A stretch of 64,000 bases of DNA from FEN-1073 sp963780865. GTDB taxonomy: Bacteria > Chloroflexota > Anaerolineae > Anaerolineales > RBG-16-64-43. Shown here one piece after another: positions 1-9,165 of this stretch. The stretch lies in NCBI GenBank assembly GCA_963780865.1, contig CAWADT010000017.1:11641-75640 (forward strand), read 5' to 3'. Within the stretch, counting starts at the first letter, position 1, and each line of letters begins with the position of its first letter. A program made the translations under genes and the position numbers. The notes beneath the pieces are model-generated. The model was not told the origin of the DNA, made no database searches, and saw only the letters and a list, made by a program, of their open reading frames with translations.

Positions 1-752
1 TGATCCGTGGCTACGGCCCCCTGACTTTTAAAGTAAGCGCGGCGCTGCTCGAGGGCTTGAAGATAGGTGCGATAGCTATCGACCTCAATCCCGCTGACGG
101 CGCTAAGTTCCTGAATTTGCTGGCGCCAATCGGGAGCCTCCAGGTTAATCACGGCATCCGGACGGAAAGTGGGCACCACCCGGCCGCGCCAGCCGGAGTT
201 GCGCAGGGCGCGATGCTGCTCCAACGTGTCGGTGGCGGCGTCGGTGGTGCACAGCACTTCGATCTGGAAGCGTTCGAAGAGAGCGCGCGGCCGAAATTCG
301 GGCCGGGCAAGCTGGGTGGCGACGAGATCGTAGATTCTCTGCGCCGAGGCGGAGGTCAGTTTCTCCCGGACGCCGAAGATATCGTGCAGTTCGTGGTTCA
401 GCCACAGGCTGGTGGGCGTTCCTCGAAAAAGATAGAAGTGATCGGCGAACAACTGCCAGATTTTTCGATGGTCGGTTTCCACCGGACCCTGATCGCGACG
501 CGGCAGACCCAAGCTCTCCAGCGAAATGCCCCGCGAGTAAAGGATGCGGAAGAGATAGTGGTCGGGAAGGATGAGCAGATCGGTGGGCGTTCCAAAGGAA
601 TATTCGGGATTCGCAAACAAGCGCAAGTCCACGTGCCCGTGCGGGCAGACCAGCGGGAGGCGGGACGCCTGCCCGTAGAGATCCAGGGCGATTTCCTTTT
701 GCCGGGCATCCGGCCCGAAGTAGCGATCGGGAGCAAGCGTGAGTTTAGTCAT
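1..752 (-). CDS. uxaC: Uronate (glucuronate) isomerase, partial at window edge
   Basis: Interconverts D-glucuronate and D-fructuronate (and galacturonate and tagaturonate), the first cytoplasmic step of hexuronate breakdown. The frame opens at ATG 752 and is still open at base 1, so 250 residues are present of a family length near 470. Seen directly: the metal-binding motif PHGHVDL at residues 37-43, the stretch FRGTPTSLWL near 109-118, and CTTDAATDTL at 168-177, all characteristic of UxaC in the amidohydrolase superfamily. It starts 23 bases after the stop of the beta-glucuronidase gene, so the two very likely share a transcript; the enzyme uses the glucuronate that the glucuronidase releases. 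No strong ribosome binding site precedes the ATG, in keeping with translation coupled to the gene upstream. Confidence 0.9.
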   Translation of the reverse strand, partial: MTKLTLAPDRYFGPDARQKEIALDLYGQASRLPLVCPHGHVDLRLFANPEYSFGTPTDLLILPDHYLFRILYSRGISLESLGLPRRDQGPVETDHRKIWQLFADHFYLFRGTPTSLWLNHELHDIFGVREKLTSASAQRIYDLVATQLARPEFRPRALFERFQIEVLCTTDAATDTLEQHRALRNSGWRGRVVPTFRPDAVINLEAPDWRQQIQELSAVSGIEVDSYRTYLQALEQRRAYFKSQGAVATD

Positions 753-775
753 AGGTTTGTCTGCGGGATGCCGCT

Positions 776-2536
776 TTATCCGTGCGCCTCGGTTTTGGCA
801 TGCCATAACTCCCGCAAGCGGTGCGCCGCCAGTTTGGGGCGGCGGTCCCGAGTGAACACGCCCTTGTGGTTCAACGCGCCGGCGCGCCCCACGCCCTGCG
901 AGGTTTTGAAATCGCACATATTCCAGATGTGTTCTCCGACCACATACGGCTTCCGGCGCAGGACTTCGATGATGCGCAAGATGATCTCGGCCTGATATTC
1001 TTCGCTGAACATCTCCGGCGGCTGAGCGTGCCAGCCGGAGATGGCATCGGCGCCAAATTCGGTGAGGATCAACGGTTTGCCATATTTCTGATGGATGGCG
1101 TCTAAATCCTCCGAGAGCAGGCGCATGCCTTCGGCGATGTCCCCGCCCTGGGTGTACCAGCCGTAGTACCGGTTCAAACAAAGCACATCGCAGAATTCGA
1201 ACGCTTCTTCGGCCTGGCCTACGGTGCTTGCCAGCGTGACGGGGCGGGTTGGATCCAGCGCATGCGCTTCCTCGCAAAGCTCCCGGAAGAACGGCTTGGC
1301 GTGCGGCGGCTTGGAGTGCGGCTCGTTGGCAACGCTCCACATAATGACGCTCGGATGGTTCTTGTCGCGGGCGATCAGCTCGCGCACATATTGACGGCAT
1401 AGTTCGCTGCGGCGCGCCAGTCCGTCGTCGCGAAAATAGAGGCCCACCGCGGGCGTCTCGGCGATGACCAGAACCCCGAGCCGGTCGGCCATCGCGAGCA
1501 TCTGCTCGGAATAGGGATAGTGGCTGGTGCGGAAGGAGTTGGCGCCGATCCACTGCATCAGGGCGTAGTCCTTCACGATGAGCGGCGGCAGCAGGCCGCG
1601 CCCTACGACCGGAAAATCCTCATGCCTCCCGAAACCAGTAAGGTAAATCGGATCCCCATTCAGAAGGAGCTGGTCGCCGTCCACGGCCACGGTGCGGATT
1701 CCGACCGGGAGGGTGTAGGCGTCGATTGCCGAGCCGGCCCGGCGAAGCTCCACGCGCAACTCATACAGATTCGGTTCGGCCGGCGACCACAATTTCGCCT
1801 GGGGCACCGGGATCTGCATCTCGGCGATATCGCTTGCGAAGCGCGCTTCGGCGGAAAACTCCAGGCCGTGTCCGCGCAGAGTAAAGCGCGCGGCGGTTTC
1901 GCCATTGGCCGTTTTCTCTACCCGCACCCGCACCCGGCCGGCGGCGCCGGTCCGTTCGGTCACGACGGTTAAATCGCGCAGCGCCGGACGCGGCACGGCA
2001 TAGAGCACCACCGGCCGCTGAATGCCGCAATAGGGAAAGAAGTCGAATTGCGCCTGGGGATAGTTGCCTCCATGGCTGAGGAAGAAATCTTCCGCATCAC
2101 CGGTCACGTTCCCCGGCGGCACCCGGTCGAGGGCCAGCTCGCCGTCCACCCGCACGACCAGCCGGTTGCCTTCCGGTTTCACCAATTCGGAAATGTCGAA
2201 TTCGAACGGCAGATGCCCGCCTTCGTGCGAGCCGAGAGGCGCTCCGTTGAGCCATACGGTGGCCAGATAATTCGCCGAGCCGAAGCGCACGAAGAGGCGT
2301 TTGTCTCGCCATCCCCAGGGCAAATCGAAGAGCGTTTGATACCAAGCGGGTCCCAGATAATCACGCCCGTCCTCGAATTGGTCATTCCAACTGGCCGGCA
2401 CGGCAATCGGACGGCCATTCGGAAAACCCCCCGCCCACCCTTTTGCCTCTCCTGCCTGCTCCGGGTCGAAGCAAAAATCCCAAAATCCGGAGAGTTCATG
2501 GAGCTGGCGGAAGGGATTAAATTGTGGAGCAAGCAT
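776..2536 (-). CDS. uidA: Beta-glucuronidase, glycoside hydrolase family 2
   Basis: Hydrolyses beta-D-glucuronides to free glucuronate. I start it at ATG 2536 (586 aa), because GGAGGTG lies at 2541-2547 just upstream and the protein then begins MLAPQFNPF, as GUS enzymes do; a longer frame to 2608 adds 24 unconserved residues. Domain order is the GH2 sugar-binding domain (about 1-175), Ig-like domain (about 180-280) and TIM barrel (280-586). The acid/base Glu is in SVANEPHS (about residue 405) and the nucleophile in LTEFGADA (about 493). GUS-type context motifs FGRHEDFP, NRYYGWY and GVFTRDRRPK are present. There is no signal peptide, so it should act inside the cell on imported glucuronides. 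It is followed by uxaC and preceded by a LacI repressor on the same strand. Confidence 0.93.
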   Translation of the reverse strand: MLAPQFNPFRQLHELSGFWDFCFDPEQAGEAKGWAGGFPNGRPIAVPASWNDQFEDGRDYLGPAWYQTLFDLPWGWRDKRLFVRFGSANYLATVWLNGAPLGSHEGGHLPFEFDISELVKPEGNRLVVRVDGELALDRVPPGNVTGDAEDFFLSHGGNYPQAQFDFFPYCGIQRPVVLYAVPRPALRDLTVVTERTGAAGRVRVRVEKTANGETAARFTLRGHGLEFSAEARFASDIAEMQIPVPQAKLWSPAEPNLYELRVELRRAGSAIDAYTLPVGIRTVAVDGDQLLLNGDPIYLTGFGRHEDFPVVGRGLLPPLIVKDYALMQWIGANSFRTSHYPYSEQMLAMADRLGVLVIAETPAVGLYFRDDGLARRSELCRQYVRELIARDKNHPSVIMWSVANEPHSKPPHAKPFFRELCEEAHALDPTRPVTLASTVGQAEEAFEFCDVLCLNRYYGWYTQGGDIAEGMRLLSEDLDAIHQKYGKPLILTEFGADAISGWHAQPPEMFSEEYQAEIILRIIEVLRRKPYVVGEHIWNMCDFKTSQGVGRAGALNHKGVFTRDRRPKLAAHRLRELWHAKTEAHG

Positions 2537-2728
2537 CGAACACCTCCGAAGGATCAGACTGGATCCTAGTGCGACTTTGAATGGGGAGATTTTTCTAAAG
2601 ACGGACATTTCTCTTTTCTATTTGAAATAGACATCCGGATTTATTGCCGACCGAGATAAAAACCGCTGTAGATAATCGTCGGTGGTGGGGTCGAACCTCC
2701 TTTCCGCCTAAGCGCGGCAGTCGAAGGG

Positions 2729-3739
2729 TTATGGCGCACTGGCGCGGATGATAAGTTCGGGTAGTAAAACCACTTCTTCGCACGGGTCGATGCAGCCGCG
2801 AATTCGGTTCAGGAGGAGATGCAACGCCTCGGCGCCCAAAGCATATTGCGGCGTGCGGCAGGTCGTGAGCGGAGGGGTGACGAGCGCGGCGAGCGGGATA
2901 TCGTCGTACCCGGCGATTGCCAGATCGCGGGGCACGGCGCGTCCCAACTCAACGCAAGCCTGCAATGCGCCCACGGCGACCAGGTCGTTGAAACAAAAGA
3001 GAGCCGTGAGTTCCGGTTGCCGTTGCAACAGATCGCGGGCGGAAGCCAGTCCTCCTTCGACGGTCGGCGCACAGGGATGAATCCAATCGGGGTTGGGCGT
3101 CAGCCCCGCCGCCTTCAAGGTTTGGAGGTAGCCTTTCGTCCGGGCCTGGCCGCTGTGGGAAGTGGGCGGGCCGGCCAGGAATCCGATCTCCCGGTGACCG
3201 CGGTCGAGCAGATGCCGGGTCACTAGTTCGCCGCCGAGCACATCATCCAAACGGACTGTGCCGATGACCTGGTCATTTTTATTTTTGGAGGTTTGGCGGT
3301 TGATGAGCACGGAGGCCGGTTGTTGTTTGAGCAGACCGACCAATTGACCGGTCTCCAAACGGCTGAACAACACCACACCGTCCACCCGTTTTTCTTCCAG
3401 CGTATGCAAGACGGCCAGTTCGCGCTGCGGATCTTCTTCGGTATTGCATAGAAAGATGTTGTAGCCTTCCGCGCCGGCCACCTGCTCGGCGCCGCGGGCG
3501 ACGGCGGCGAAGAACGGGTTGGACACATCGGGGATCATCAGCCCGATAGTGCCGGAATGATTGGTTGCCAGACTGCGGGCAATTCCGCTGGGGCGGTAGT
3601 TCAGCCGGTCGATCACCCCCTGTACGCGTTTGCGCGTTGCCGCGCTGACTTCACCTTTATGGTTAATGACCCGGGAGACGGTCATCATGGAGACGCCTGC
3701 TTCGCGGGCGATATCTGCGACAGTCACGTTTCGCTTCAT
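2729..3739 (-). CDS. LacI-family transcriptional repressor
   Basis: DNA-binding sugar-responsive repressor, 336 aa, normal family length. Residues 4-55 form the LacI helix-turn-helix and hinge (VTVADIAREAGVS, TVSRVINHKG, LNYRPSGIARSL); the rest is a periplasmic-binding-protein-like ligand domain. AAAGGA sits 6 bases before ATG 3739. The promoter region carries a 30-base perfect palindrome (3752-3781) made of two LacI-type operators, so the gene is very probably autoregulated. It lies 192 bases upstream of and co-directional with uidA-uxaC; the simplest reading is that it controls that pair in response to glucuronide or glucuronate. I did not find a second copy of the operator immediately before uidA, so read-through from its own promoter is likely. 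Confidence 0.93.
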   Translation of the reverse strand: MKRNVTVADIAREAGVSMMTVSRVINHKGEVSAATRKRVQGVIDRLNYRPSGIARSLATNHSGTIGLMIPDVSNPFFAAVARGAEQVAGAEGYNIFLCNTEEDPQRELAVLHTLEEKRVDGVVLFSRLETGQLVGLLKQQPASVLINRQTSKNKNDQVIGTVRLDDVLGGELVTRHLLDRGHREIGFLAGPPTSHSGQARTKGYLQTLKAAGLTPNPDWIHPCAPTVEGGLASARDLLQRQPELTALFCFNDLVAVGALQACVELGRAVPRDLAIAGYDDIPLAALVTPPLTTCRTPQYALGAEALHLLLNRIRGCIDPCEEVVLLPELIIRASAP

Positions 3740-3751
3740 GAAATATCCTTT

Positions 3752-3781
3752 CCCGTTAGCGCTAACGTTAGCGCTAACGGG
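3752..3781. promoter_or_regulatory. Double LacI-type operator
   Basis: A perfect 30-base palindrome consisting of two back-to-back copies of GTTAGCGCTAAC (3755-3766 and 3767-3778) flanked by CCC and GGG. Each 12-mer is itself a palindrome with the central CG typical of LacI/PurR operators. It lies 13 bases upstream of the lacI-like start and covers the expected transcription start, so binding would block initiation. Confidence 0.85.
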
Positions 3782-3809
3782 ATTATAAAAGAATATCCTA
3801 CTCTGTCAA
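3782..3809 (-). promoter_or_regulatory. Sigma-70 promoter of the LacI-family gene
   Basis: On the minus strand TTGACA (3804-3809) and TATAAT (3782-3787) are separated by 16 bases: both hexamers are perfect consensus. The start point would fall inside the double operator at 3752-3781. The remaining bases up to 4219 show no gene that I can support. Confidence 0.8.
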
Positions 3810-4219
3810 CCTGGACTTTACGACTTTCGAATTGCCGATCGAGACCGACAAGGGAAGAAATTGAGATTTTGATTCCCCCTTTTCCTTAAGAAAACCAAAA
3901 AATAAATTCGTCGGGGACTAATCCCATGCGAAGCGCTACATATCCGCTCCAACTATCGACCGCCCCACTATCAAAACCGGGCTAAAAAACAGCATTTTTC
4001 TGACCATCGTCTCCCTCGCTCCCTTCGCGCAGAAAATTGGTAGTCTCGGATGAATTTTTTTCGCTATTCTCACAGAAGAAGAGATCCAAGGTCGACCTCC
4101 TTACAAAATGCAACGTTCGGAATCTGCAACATCCGAAATCTTTGTAACTTTTTCCGCGGATTTGGGTGAATTGGTGAACCTGAATGTCCCTCGAATTGAA
4201 TTGAAAACATTTCTTCTTA

Positions 4220-4248
4220 TTGACATTGAGAAAAATGGAATATATACT
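4220..4248 (+). promoter_or_regulatory. Sigma-70 promoter of the IclR gene and hexuronate operon
   Basis: TTGACA (4220-4225), a 17-base spacer, and TATACT (4243-4248), one base off consensus. The start point (about 4255) abuts the inverted repeats at 4256-4280, a classical repressible layout. Confidence 0.8.
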
Positions 4249-4255
4249 AATATAT

Positions 4256-4280
4256 AGAACGTCGTTCTAAATATTAGAAC
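4256..4280. promoter_or_regulatory. Overlapping inverted repeats, probable IclR operator
   Basis: Two palindromes share the central GTTCT: AGAAC-GTC-GTTCT (4256-4268) and GTTCTAA-ATA-TTAGAAC (4264-4280). They sit at the predicted transcription start and about 30-55 bases before the IclR start codon, so autorepression by the IclR protein is likely. Assignment to IclR is inference from position. Confidence 0.65.
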
Positions 4281-4309
4281 TGATAAAAACACCCACGAGG
4301 TGCCACTCC

Positions 4310-5104
4310 GTGAAATCAGAGAGCGGGAAGTCGTCCAGCGTCGCGAAGGCCTTCTCCATTCTGGACGAACTTGCCGCACGCGGGGATGCGGGGGCATCCT
4401 TATTAGATGTAGCGCGCCATCTGCACGTCTCCAAGAGCACCGCCCACCGGTATCTCGTAACCATGGAAGAGCTGGGCAAAGTCGAGCGGGATGAAAAAGG
4501 CCGGTTCCACCTCGGGATCAAACTTGTCGAACTGGCCGGTTCCTTTCTGAGCAATAACGATCTACGCAAGCAAAGCGCCGCAATCCTCGACGAACTGGCC
4601 GGCCAAACCGATGAGACCATCCATCTGGGCGTCCCCTCCGAGATCGACGTGGTCTACATCGCCAAAATCAACAGCAGTCACTCCATCCAAATGCATTCCT
4701 CGATCGGGATGCGCGTGCCCATGTACAGCACCGCGCTCGGCAAAGCCATCCTGGCGCACGCCCCGGCCGCCTTGCTGGAAGAAGTGGTGCGGCACGGGCT
4801 CGCTCCGCGGACGCCGCATACCATCGTTTCCGTCGACGCTCTCAACCGGGAGCTCGCCCGGGTGCGCGAACAGGGTTTTTCGGTGGACGCCGAAGAGAAC
4901 GAGATGGGCTTGTGCTGCATCGGCGCCCCCATCTTCAACTTCGAGAACAAAGTGATCGGAGCCGTAAGCGCGTCGGCTCCGGTGGAGCGCATGACCAAAG
5001 AACGGCGCCTGGAATTCGGCGCGATGGTCCGGGATGCCTCGTTCCGGGTGTCCCAACGCATGGGGTATTCCCGTCCTGTGCGACCGGTCCCCTCGCCGAG
5101 TTGA
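4310..5104 (+). CDS. IclR-family transcriptional regulator (KdgR-like role)
   Basis: 264 aa, normal for IclR. The N-terminal winged helix (about residues 8-65; DVARHLHVSKSTAHRYL) is followed by the IclR ligand-binding domain (about 80-255) with typical MYSTALGKAILA and ENEMGLCCIGAPIF stretches. Start is GTG 4310, preceded by GAGGTG at 4297-4302. It is the first gene of a plus-strand run containing an aldehyde dehydrogenase, sugar ABC transporter, KDG kinase and KDPG aldolase, so the likely ligand is a hexuronate intermediate such as KDG, as in KdgR; the ligand is inferred from context only. Confidence 0.92.
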   Translation: MKSESGKSSSVAKAFSILDELAARGDAGASLLDVARHLHVSKSTAHRYLVTMEELGKVERDEKGRFHLGIKLVELAGSFLSNNDLRKQSAAILDELAGQTDETIHLGVPSEIDVVYIAKINSSHSIQMHSSIGMRVPMYSTALGKAILAHAPAALLEEVVRHGLAPRTPHTIVSVDALNRELARVREQGFSVDAEENEMGLCCIGAPIFNFENKVIGAVSASAPVERMTKERRLEFGAMVRDASFRVSQRMGYSRPVRPVPSPS

Positions 5105-5216
5105 CACCCCGTGGCGGGAGCACGCCGCGGAACGGTTCGGGGCGTGATGGAAAACCATACATGGCATAGTTTTCGGTATCCAATTTCCAATTCAACCCAA
5201 TCGGGAGGCATACACC

Positions 5217-6668
5217 ATGAAGATGCTGATTGACAGCCAATGGGTGGAATCGTCCAACGGGCAATGGATCGATGTATCCAACTCCGGCACCGGCGAGGTG
5301 ATCGATCGCACGCCGGCCGCCGCGGTGGACGACGTGGAGAAGGCGATTCAAGCGGCGCAAGCGGCTCGCGCGAATTTGCGGTGGATGCCCGCCCATAAGC
5401 GGTCGGAAATCCTCTTGCGCATCGCGGATTCCATCATGGACAACCACCGGGCGCTGGGCGAACTGCTGGCCAGGGAAAATGGCAAACCGATCCAGCAAAC
5501 CCGGGCCGAGGTGGTCGTGACGGCGAGGATCTTCCGGGGTTTTGCGGAGGAGGCCAAACGGATTTTCGGCCGCGTGGTGCCGATGGATGCCGTCCCCGGT
5601 CAGGAACGGAATTTTGCCTTTACCATCCGCCAGCCGCTGGGGGTGGTGGCCGCGATCGTGCCCTTCAACTATCCGGTCGAGTTATGGGGGCACAAGGCGG
5701 CTCCGGCCCTCGCGGCGGGAAATCCGGTGATCACCAAACCGCCGAAGGAATGCCCGCTCACGGTCCTGAGGATCGCCGAGTTAATGGAGGCCGCCGGCCT
5801 GCCGCGGGCGGCGCACCAGGTCGTCACCGGCGCCGGATCCATCATCGGGGATTACCTCGCCCGCTCGCCCGGAATAAAAATGGTGAATTTCACCGGCAGC
5901 ACCGAGGTCGGAATCAAAATCGCGCAGCTGGCCGCCAAAACACTGAAGAAGGTCCACATGGAACTGGGCGGGAATGACGCGATGATCGTCTGCGCCGACG
6001 CCGATCTGGAAAAGGCGGTTCAATCCGTGGTCCTGGGCCGTTTGGCGCGCGGGAACGGACAGATTTGCTGCGCCATCAAGCGGATCTTCGTCGCCGCGCC
6101 CATTTATGACCGCTTCGCGGAATTGCTGGCGCAAAAAGCGAAAGCCCTCAAAGTGGGCAATCAATTGGAAGAAGACACTGACGTGGGACCTTTAATTAAT
6201 GAAGCCGCTGCCGTCCAGGTGGAAGCGCTGGTTAACGAGGCGGTCAAAGCGGGCGCCAAGCTGCTCGCCGGCGGCCACCGCCGCAACGCGTTCATGGAAC
6301 CGACCGTCCTGCGGGACGTGCCGCCTTCGATCCCCCTCTTCTGCGAGGAAACGTTCGGGCCCGTCGTGCCGCTCGTTAAATTCCAGGACGTGGAAGAAGC
6401 CATCCGCATGGCCAACGATTCGCCCTACGGGCTGCAAGCGGCCGTCTTCACCAACGATATCTCCCGCGCGATGACCATCAGTCACCGCCTGGAAGCGGGC
6501 GGCGTGATTGTCAACTGGTCTTCCGCCTTGCGGGTGGAGACGCTGCCCTTCGGAGGAATCAAAATGAGCGGGAACGGCCGCGAAGGCATCCATGATTCGC
6601 TCCTGGAGATGACCGAACAGAAGATCATCATCCTCCACGACGCATTATCCGTCTTCCATACGGAGTAA
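5217..6668 (+). CDS. NAD(P)-dependent aldehyde dehydrogenase
   Basis: 483-aa member of the aldehyde dehydrogenase superfamily, cytoplasmic. Seen: PFNYP around residue 149-153, FTGSTEVG cofactor turn (225-232), general-base Glu in MELGG (E249) and catalytic Cys in GQICC (C284, next to a second Cys), and the C-terminal PFGGIKMSG. GGGAGG precedes ATG 5217. The substrate cannot be told from sequence; relatives include succinate-semialdehyde and lactaldehyde dehydrogenases. In a KDG/KDPG operon it could oxidise a sugar-derived semialdehyde such as alpha-ketoglutaric semialdehyde or an aldonic aldehyde. It is followed two bases later by the ABC ATPase, so they are co-transcribed. Confidence 0.9.
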   Translation: MKMLIDSQWVESSNGQWIDVSNSGTGEVIDRTPAAAVDDVEKAIQAAQAARANLRWMPAHKRSEILLRIADSIMDNHRALGELLARENGKPIQQTRAEVVVTARIFRGFAEEAKRIFGRVVPMDAVPGQERNFAFTIRQPLGVVAAIVPFNYPVELWGHKAAPALAAGNPVITKPPKECPLTVLRIAELMEAAGLPRAAHQVVTGAGSIIGDYLARSPGIKMVNFTGSTEVGIKIAQLAAKTLKKVHMELGGNDAMIVCADADLEKAVQSVVLGRLARGNGQICCAIKRIFVAAPIYDRFAELLAQKAKALKVGNQLEEDTDVGPLINEAAAVQVEALVNEAVKAGAKLLAGGHRRNAFMEPTVLRDVPPSIPLFCEETFGPVVPLVKFQDVEEAIRMANDSPYGLQAAVFTNDISRAMTISHRLEAGGVIVNWSSALRVETLPFGGIKMSGNGREGIHDSLLEMTEQKIIILHDALSVFHTE

Positions 6669-6670
6669 TC

Positions 6671-8179
6671 ATGCCCACCCAGAGCGGCCCGGCCTTGCAG
6701 ATGCGGGGAATCTGCAAGAGCTTCGACGGCGGATTGGTCCTGCGCGACGTGGATTTCTCGGCGGAGGCCGGCGAAGTCCACGCCATCTCCGGGGAAAACG
6801 GCGCCGGAAAATCAACGCTCATGCGGATTCTTTCCGGCGCCATTCCGCGTGATTCGGGCGAAGTACTCTTGGACGGCACCCCCATCCACGTGGCAAATCC
6901 TCTTCAGGCGCACCGTTTGGGAATCCGCGCGGTGTACCAGGAATTCAGTTTAATCCCGCACTTGACCGTAACTGAGAATATCCTGCTGGGCCAGATGCCC
7001 GTCACCCAAAGGTTAAAGTGGATTGACTGGGCTAAAGCTCACGAGACGGCGAAAAATATTCTCCATGAGATCGGGTTCAGCGGTATCGACGTGCGGACCC
7101 GCGTTTCGCGCCTGGGCGTTTCGCAGCAGCAGATGGTGGAGATCGCCAAAGCGGTGGCGACCAAGCCGCGCATCCTCATTCTGGACGAACCGTCCGCGGT
7201 CCTTTCGCGGGAGGAGCTCAACCGCCTCTTCGCGCTCATCCGGAAATTGAAACAGGATTCCGCGCTGGTCTTGTATATCTCCCACCGCCTGGATGAAGTC
7301 TTCGAAATTGCGGACCGGATCACCGTGCTGAAGGATGGCCAGGCGGTCGGCACCGTCCGGCCGGCGGAAACCGACCAATCCACCCTGATAAAAATGATGG
7401 TCGGGCGCGCGCTGAGCGAGATCTATCCCCGCCGCGAAACCAAAACCCGGCCGACGGTTCTCGCCGTGGAAAAGCTCAACCGGGAGGAATCTTTCCACAA
7501 CATCTCCTTCACGCTGGGCCGGGGTGAAATCGTGGGGTTCTTCGGTTTGGTCGGAAGCGGCCGCACGCAAATGGTGCGCGCGATCTTCGGCGCGGAACCG
7601 GCGACCTCCGGTGAGGTGCGGGTGGAGGACCGCGTTCTGCATCTCCGGTCGCCGTCGGACGCGCTGCGGTCCGGGATTGCGTTACTGACGGAAGACCGGA
7701 AGCGCGATGGCTTGGTGCTCAGTTCCTCGATCGGGGACAACATGAGCATGGCCTCGTTCCACCGGATCAGCCGTTGGGGGATCCTCAATATGCGCCAGCG
7801 AAACGAAGGCGTGCTACAGAAGATCAAGGATCTGAACATCCGGCCAGCCCAATCGGAACGCCTTATCCGCTATCTCAGCGGCGGCAATCAACAGAAGGTT
7901 GTTCTAGCGAAGTGGCTGCTCACGCAGGCCAAGGTCCTTCTGTTGGACGAGCCAACCCGCGGGGTCGATGTTGCCACAAAAGTCGAGCTCTACCTGATCA
8001 TGAACGATCTGGCGAACTCCGGCGTGTCGATCCTCCTGGTCTCCTCTGAATTGCCGGAAGTTCTGGGAATGAGCGACCGGATATGGGTTATGCGGGAAGG
8101 GAATCTCGTAGGGGAATTTACCAAGGCACAAGCCAGCGAAGAAACCGTATTGGCCGCCGCCGCAGGAGTGAATGTATGA
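6671..8179 (+). CDS. Sugar ABC transporter ATP-binding protein, RbsA/MglA type
   Basis: 502 aa with two fused nucleotide-binding domains, the hallmark of CUT2 importers for monosaccharides. Domain 1 has Walker A GENGAGKST (about residues 38-46), a relaxed signature LGVSQQQM and Walker B ILILDEPSAVL. Domain 2 has a degenerate Walker A GLVGSGRTQ, intact signature LSGGNQQK and Walker B VLLLDEPTRGVD. It begins two bases after the dehydrogenase and its TGA overlaps the permease ATG by four bases. With the permease and lipoprotein it forms a complete importer, presumably for a hexuronate or related monosaccharide. Confidence 0.95.
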   Translation: MPTQSGPALQMRGICKSFDGGLVLRDVDFSAEAGEVHAISGENGAGKSTLMRILSGAIPRDSGEVLLDGTPIHVANPLQAHRLGIRAVYQEFSLIPHLTVTENILLGQMPVTQRLKWIDWAKAHETAKNILHEIGFSGIDVRTRVSRLGVSQQQMVEIAKAVATKPRILILDEPSAVLSREELNRLFALIRKLKQDSALVLYISHRLDEVFEIADRITVLKDGQAVGTVRPAETDQSTLIKMMVGRALSEIYPRRETKTRPTVLAVEKLNREESFHNISFTLGRGEIVGFFGLVGSGRTQMVRAIFGAEPATSGEVRVEDRVLHLRSPSDALRSGIALLTEDRKRDGLVLSSSIGDNMSMASFHRISRWGILNMRQRNEGVLQKIKDLNIRPAQSERLIRYLSGGNQQKVVLAKWLLTQAKVLLLDEPTRGVDVATKVELYLIMNDLANSGVSILLVSSELPEVLGMSDRIWVMREGNLVGEFTKAQASEETVLAAAAGVNV

Positions 8180-9165
8180 CCAACCTGATGGATCGATTGC
8201 GGGCGATGGGGAAGGTTCCGCTGGTGAAAGTGAGTGCGGAGCGGATTCGCCGGCAGTGGGTGGATTATGCATTCCTGGGTGCCTTTTTCCTGTTAATCCT
8301 GATAGCCGCCTCGATGTCGGATGTCTTCTTCTCCGGTCAAAATATATCCAATTTATTGCGCCAGATCGTTACCAATGGATTGATCAGTTTGGGGATGCTG
8401 GTGGTGATTCTGACCGGCGGGATCGATTTATCCGTTGGTTCCGTGGTCGCGTTTTCGGCCCTCATCGTCTCGGGGATGATAAACAAGCACCTGCCATTAT
8501 CCATTGCCATCCTGATCGCGCTCAGCGTGGGCGGCCTGGCGGGGGCGTTCAACGGATTCATGATTTCACGCTTTAATCTCCAGCCTTTCATCGTGACTCT
8601 GGCTACGGTGGGCACCATTCGCGGGCTGGTGTATGTCTATTCCGAAACACCCATCACACCGCAGGATCAATCCTTTCGGACGATTTTTGGCACGGCGATC
8701 TTCGGTCCCTTCACCCTGTCTATTTTGATCATGCTCGCAGCCTTCGTCTTGGCGCTGTTTTTCATCAATCGCACCACACCCGGTCGGGCGATCGTGGCGA
8801 TCGGAGGAAACCCGGAAGCCGTCCGGTTGGCGGGTATTAATGTAAGCGGCCACATCATTCTCGTTTACATCCTCTCCGGGTTATGCGCCGCTTTGGCCGG
8901 CGTCCTTCTCGCCTCGCGGCTGGGGATTGCGCAACCCAGCCTAGGCGCGGGGTTCGAGTTGGATGCGATTGCGGCCTGCGTGATCGGAGGAGCAACCTTG
9001 GGCGGCGGCGGCGGTGGGGGCGTACTCGGAACATTCGGGGGCGTGTTGACCTTGGGGTTGATCAACAACCTACTGAACCTTTTCAACGTGCAATCCTACT
9101 ACCAGCAAATTTTAAAAGGAGTAATCATTCTATTCGCAGTGCTCGCTCGACGGAGCAATCGCTAG
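8176..9165 (+). CDS. Sugar ABC transporter permease, RbsC type
   Basis: 329 aa starting at ATG 8176, which overlaps the ATPase stop (ATGA); an in-frame extension upstream to 8083 lies wholly in the ATPase gene. About eight to ten hydrophobic segments are visible, from WVDYAFLGAFFLLILI on, with the BPD_transp_2 hallmark GGIDLSVGS and the EAVRLAGI cytoplasmic loop. The C-terminal part has a Gly-rich stretch GGATLGGGGGGG. Works with the preceding ATPase and the following lipoprotein. Confidence 0.94.
   Translation: MTNLMDRLRAMGKVPLVKVSAERIRRQWVDYAFLGAFFLLILIAASMSDVFFSGQNISNLLRQIVTNGLISLGMLVVILTGGIDLSVGSVVAFSALIVSGMINKHLPLSIAILIALSVGGLAGAFNGFMISRFNLQPFIVTLATVGTIRGLVYVYSETPITPQDQSFRTIFGTAIFGPFTLSILIMLAAFVLALFFINRTTPGRAIVAIGGNPEAVRLAGINVSGHIILVYILSGLCAALAGVLLASRLGIAQPSLGAGFELDAIAACVIGGATLGGGGGGGVLGTFGGVLTLGLINNLLNLFNVQSYYQQILKGVIILFAVLARRSNR

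Noticed and set aside
57..995. Open frame of 312 codons on the plus strand
   Set aside because: Lies antisense to uxaC and uidA, whose motifs are clear; the translation shows no family pattern.
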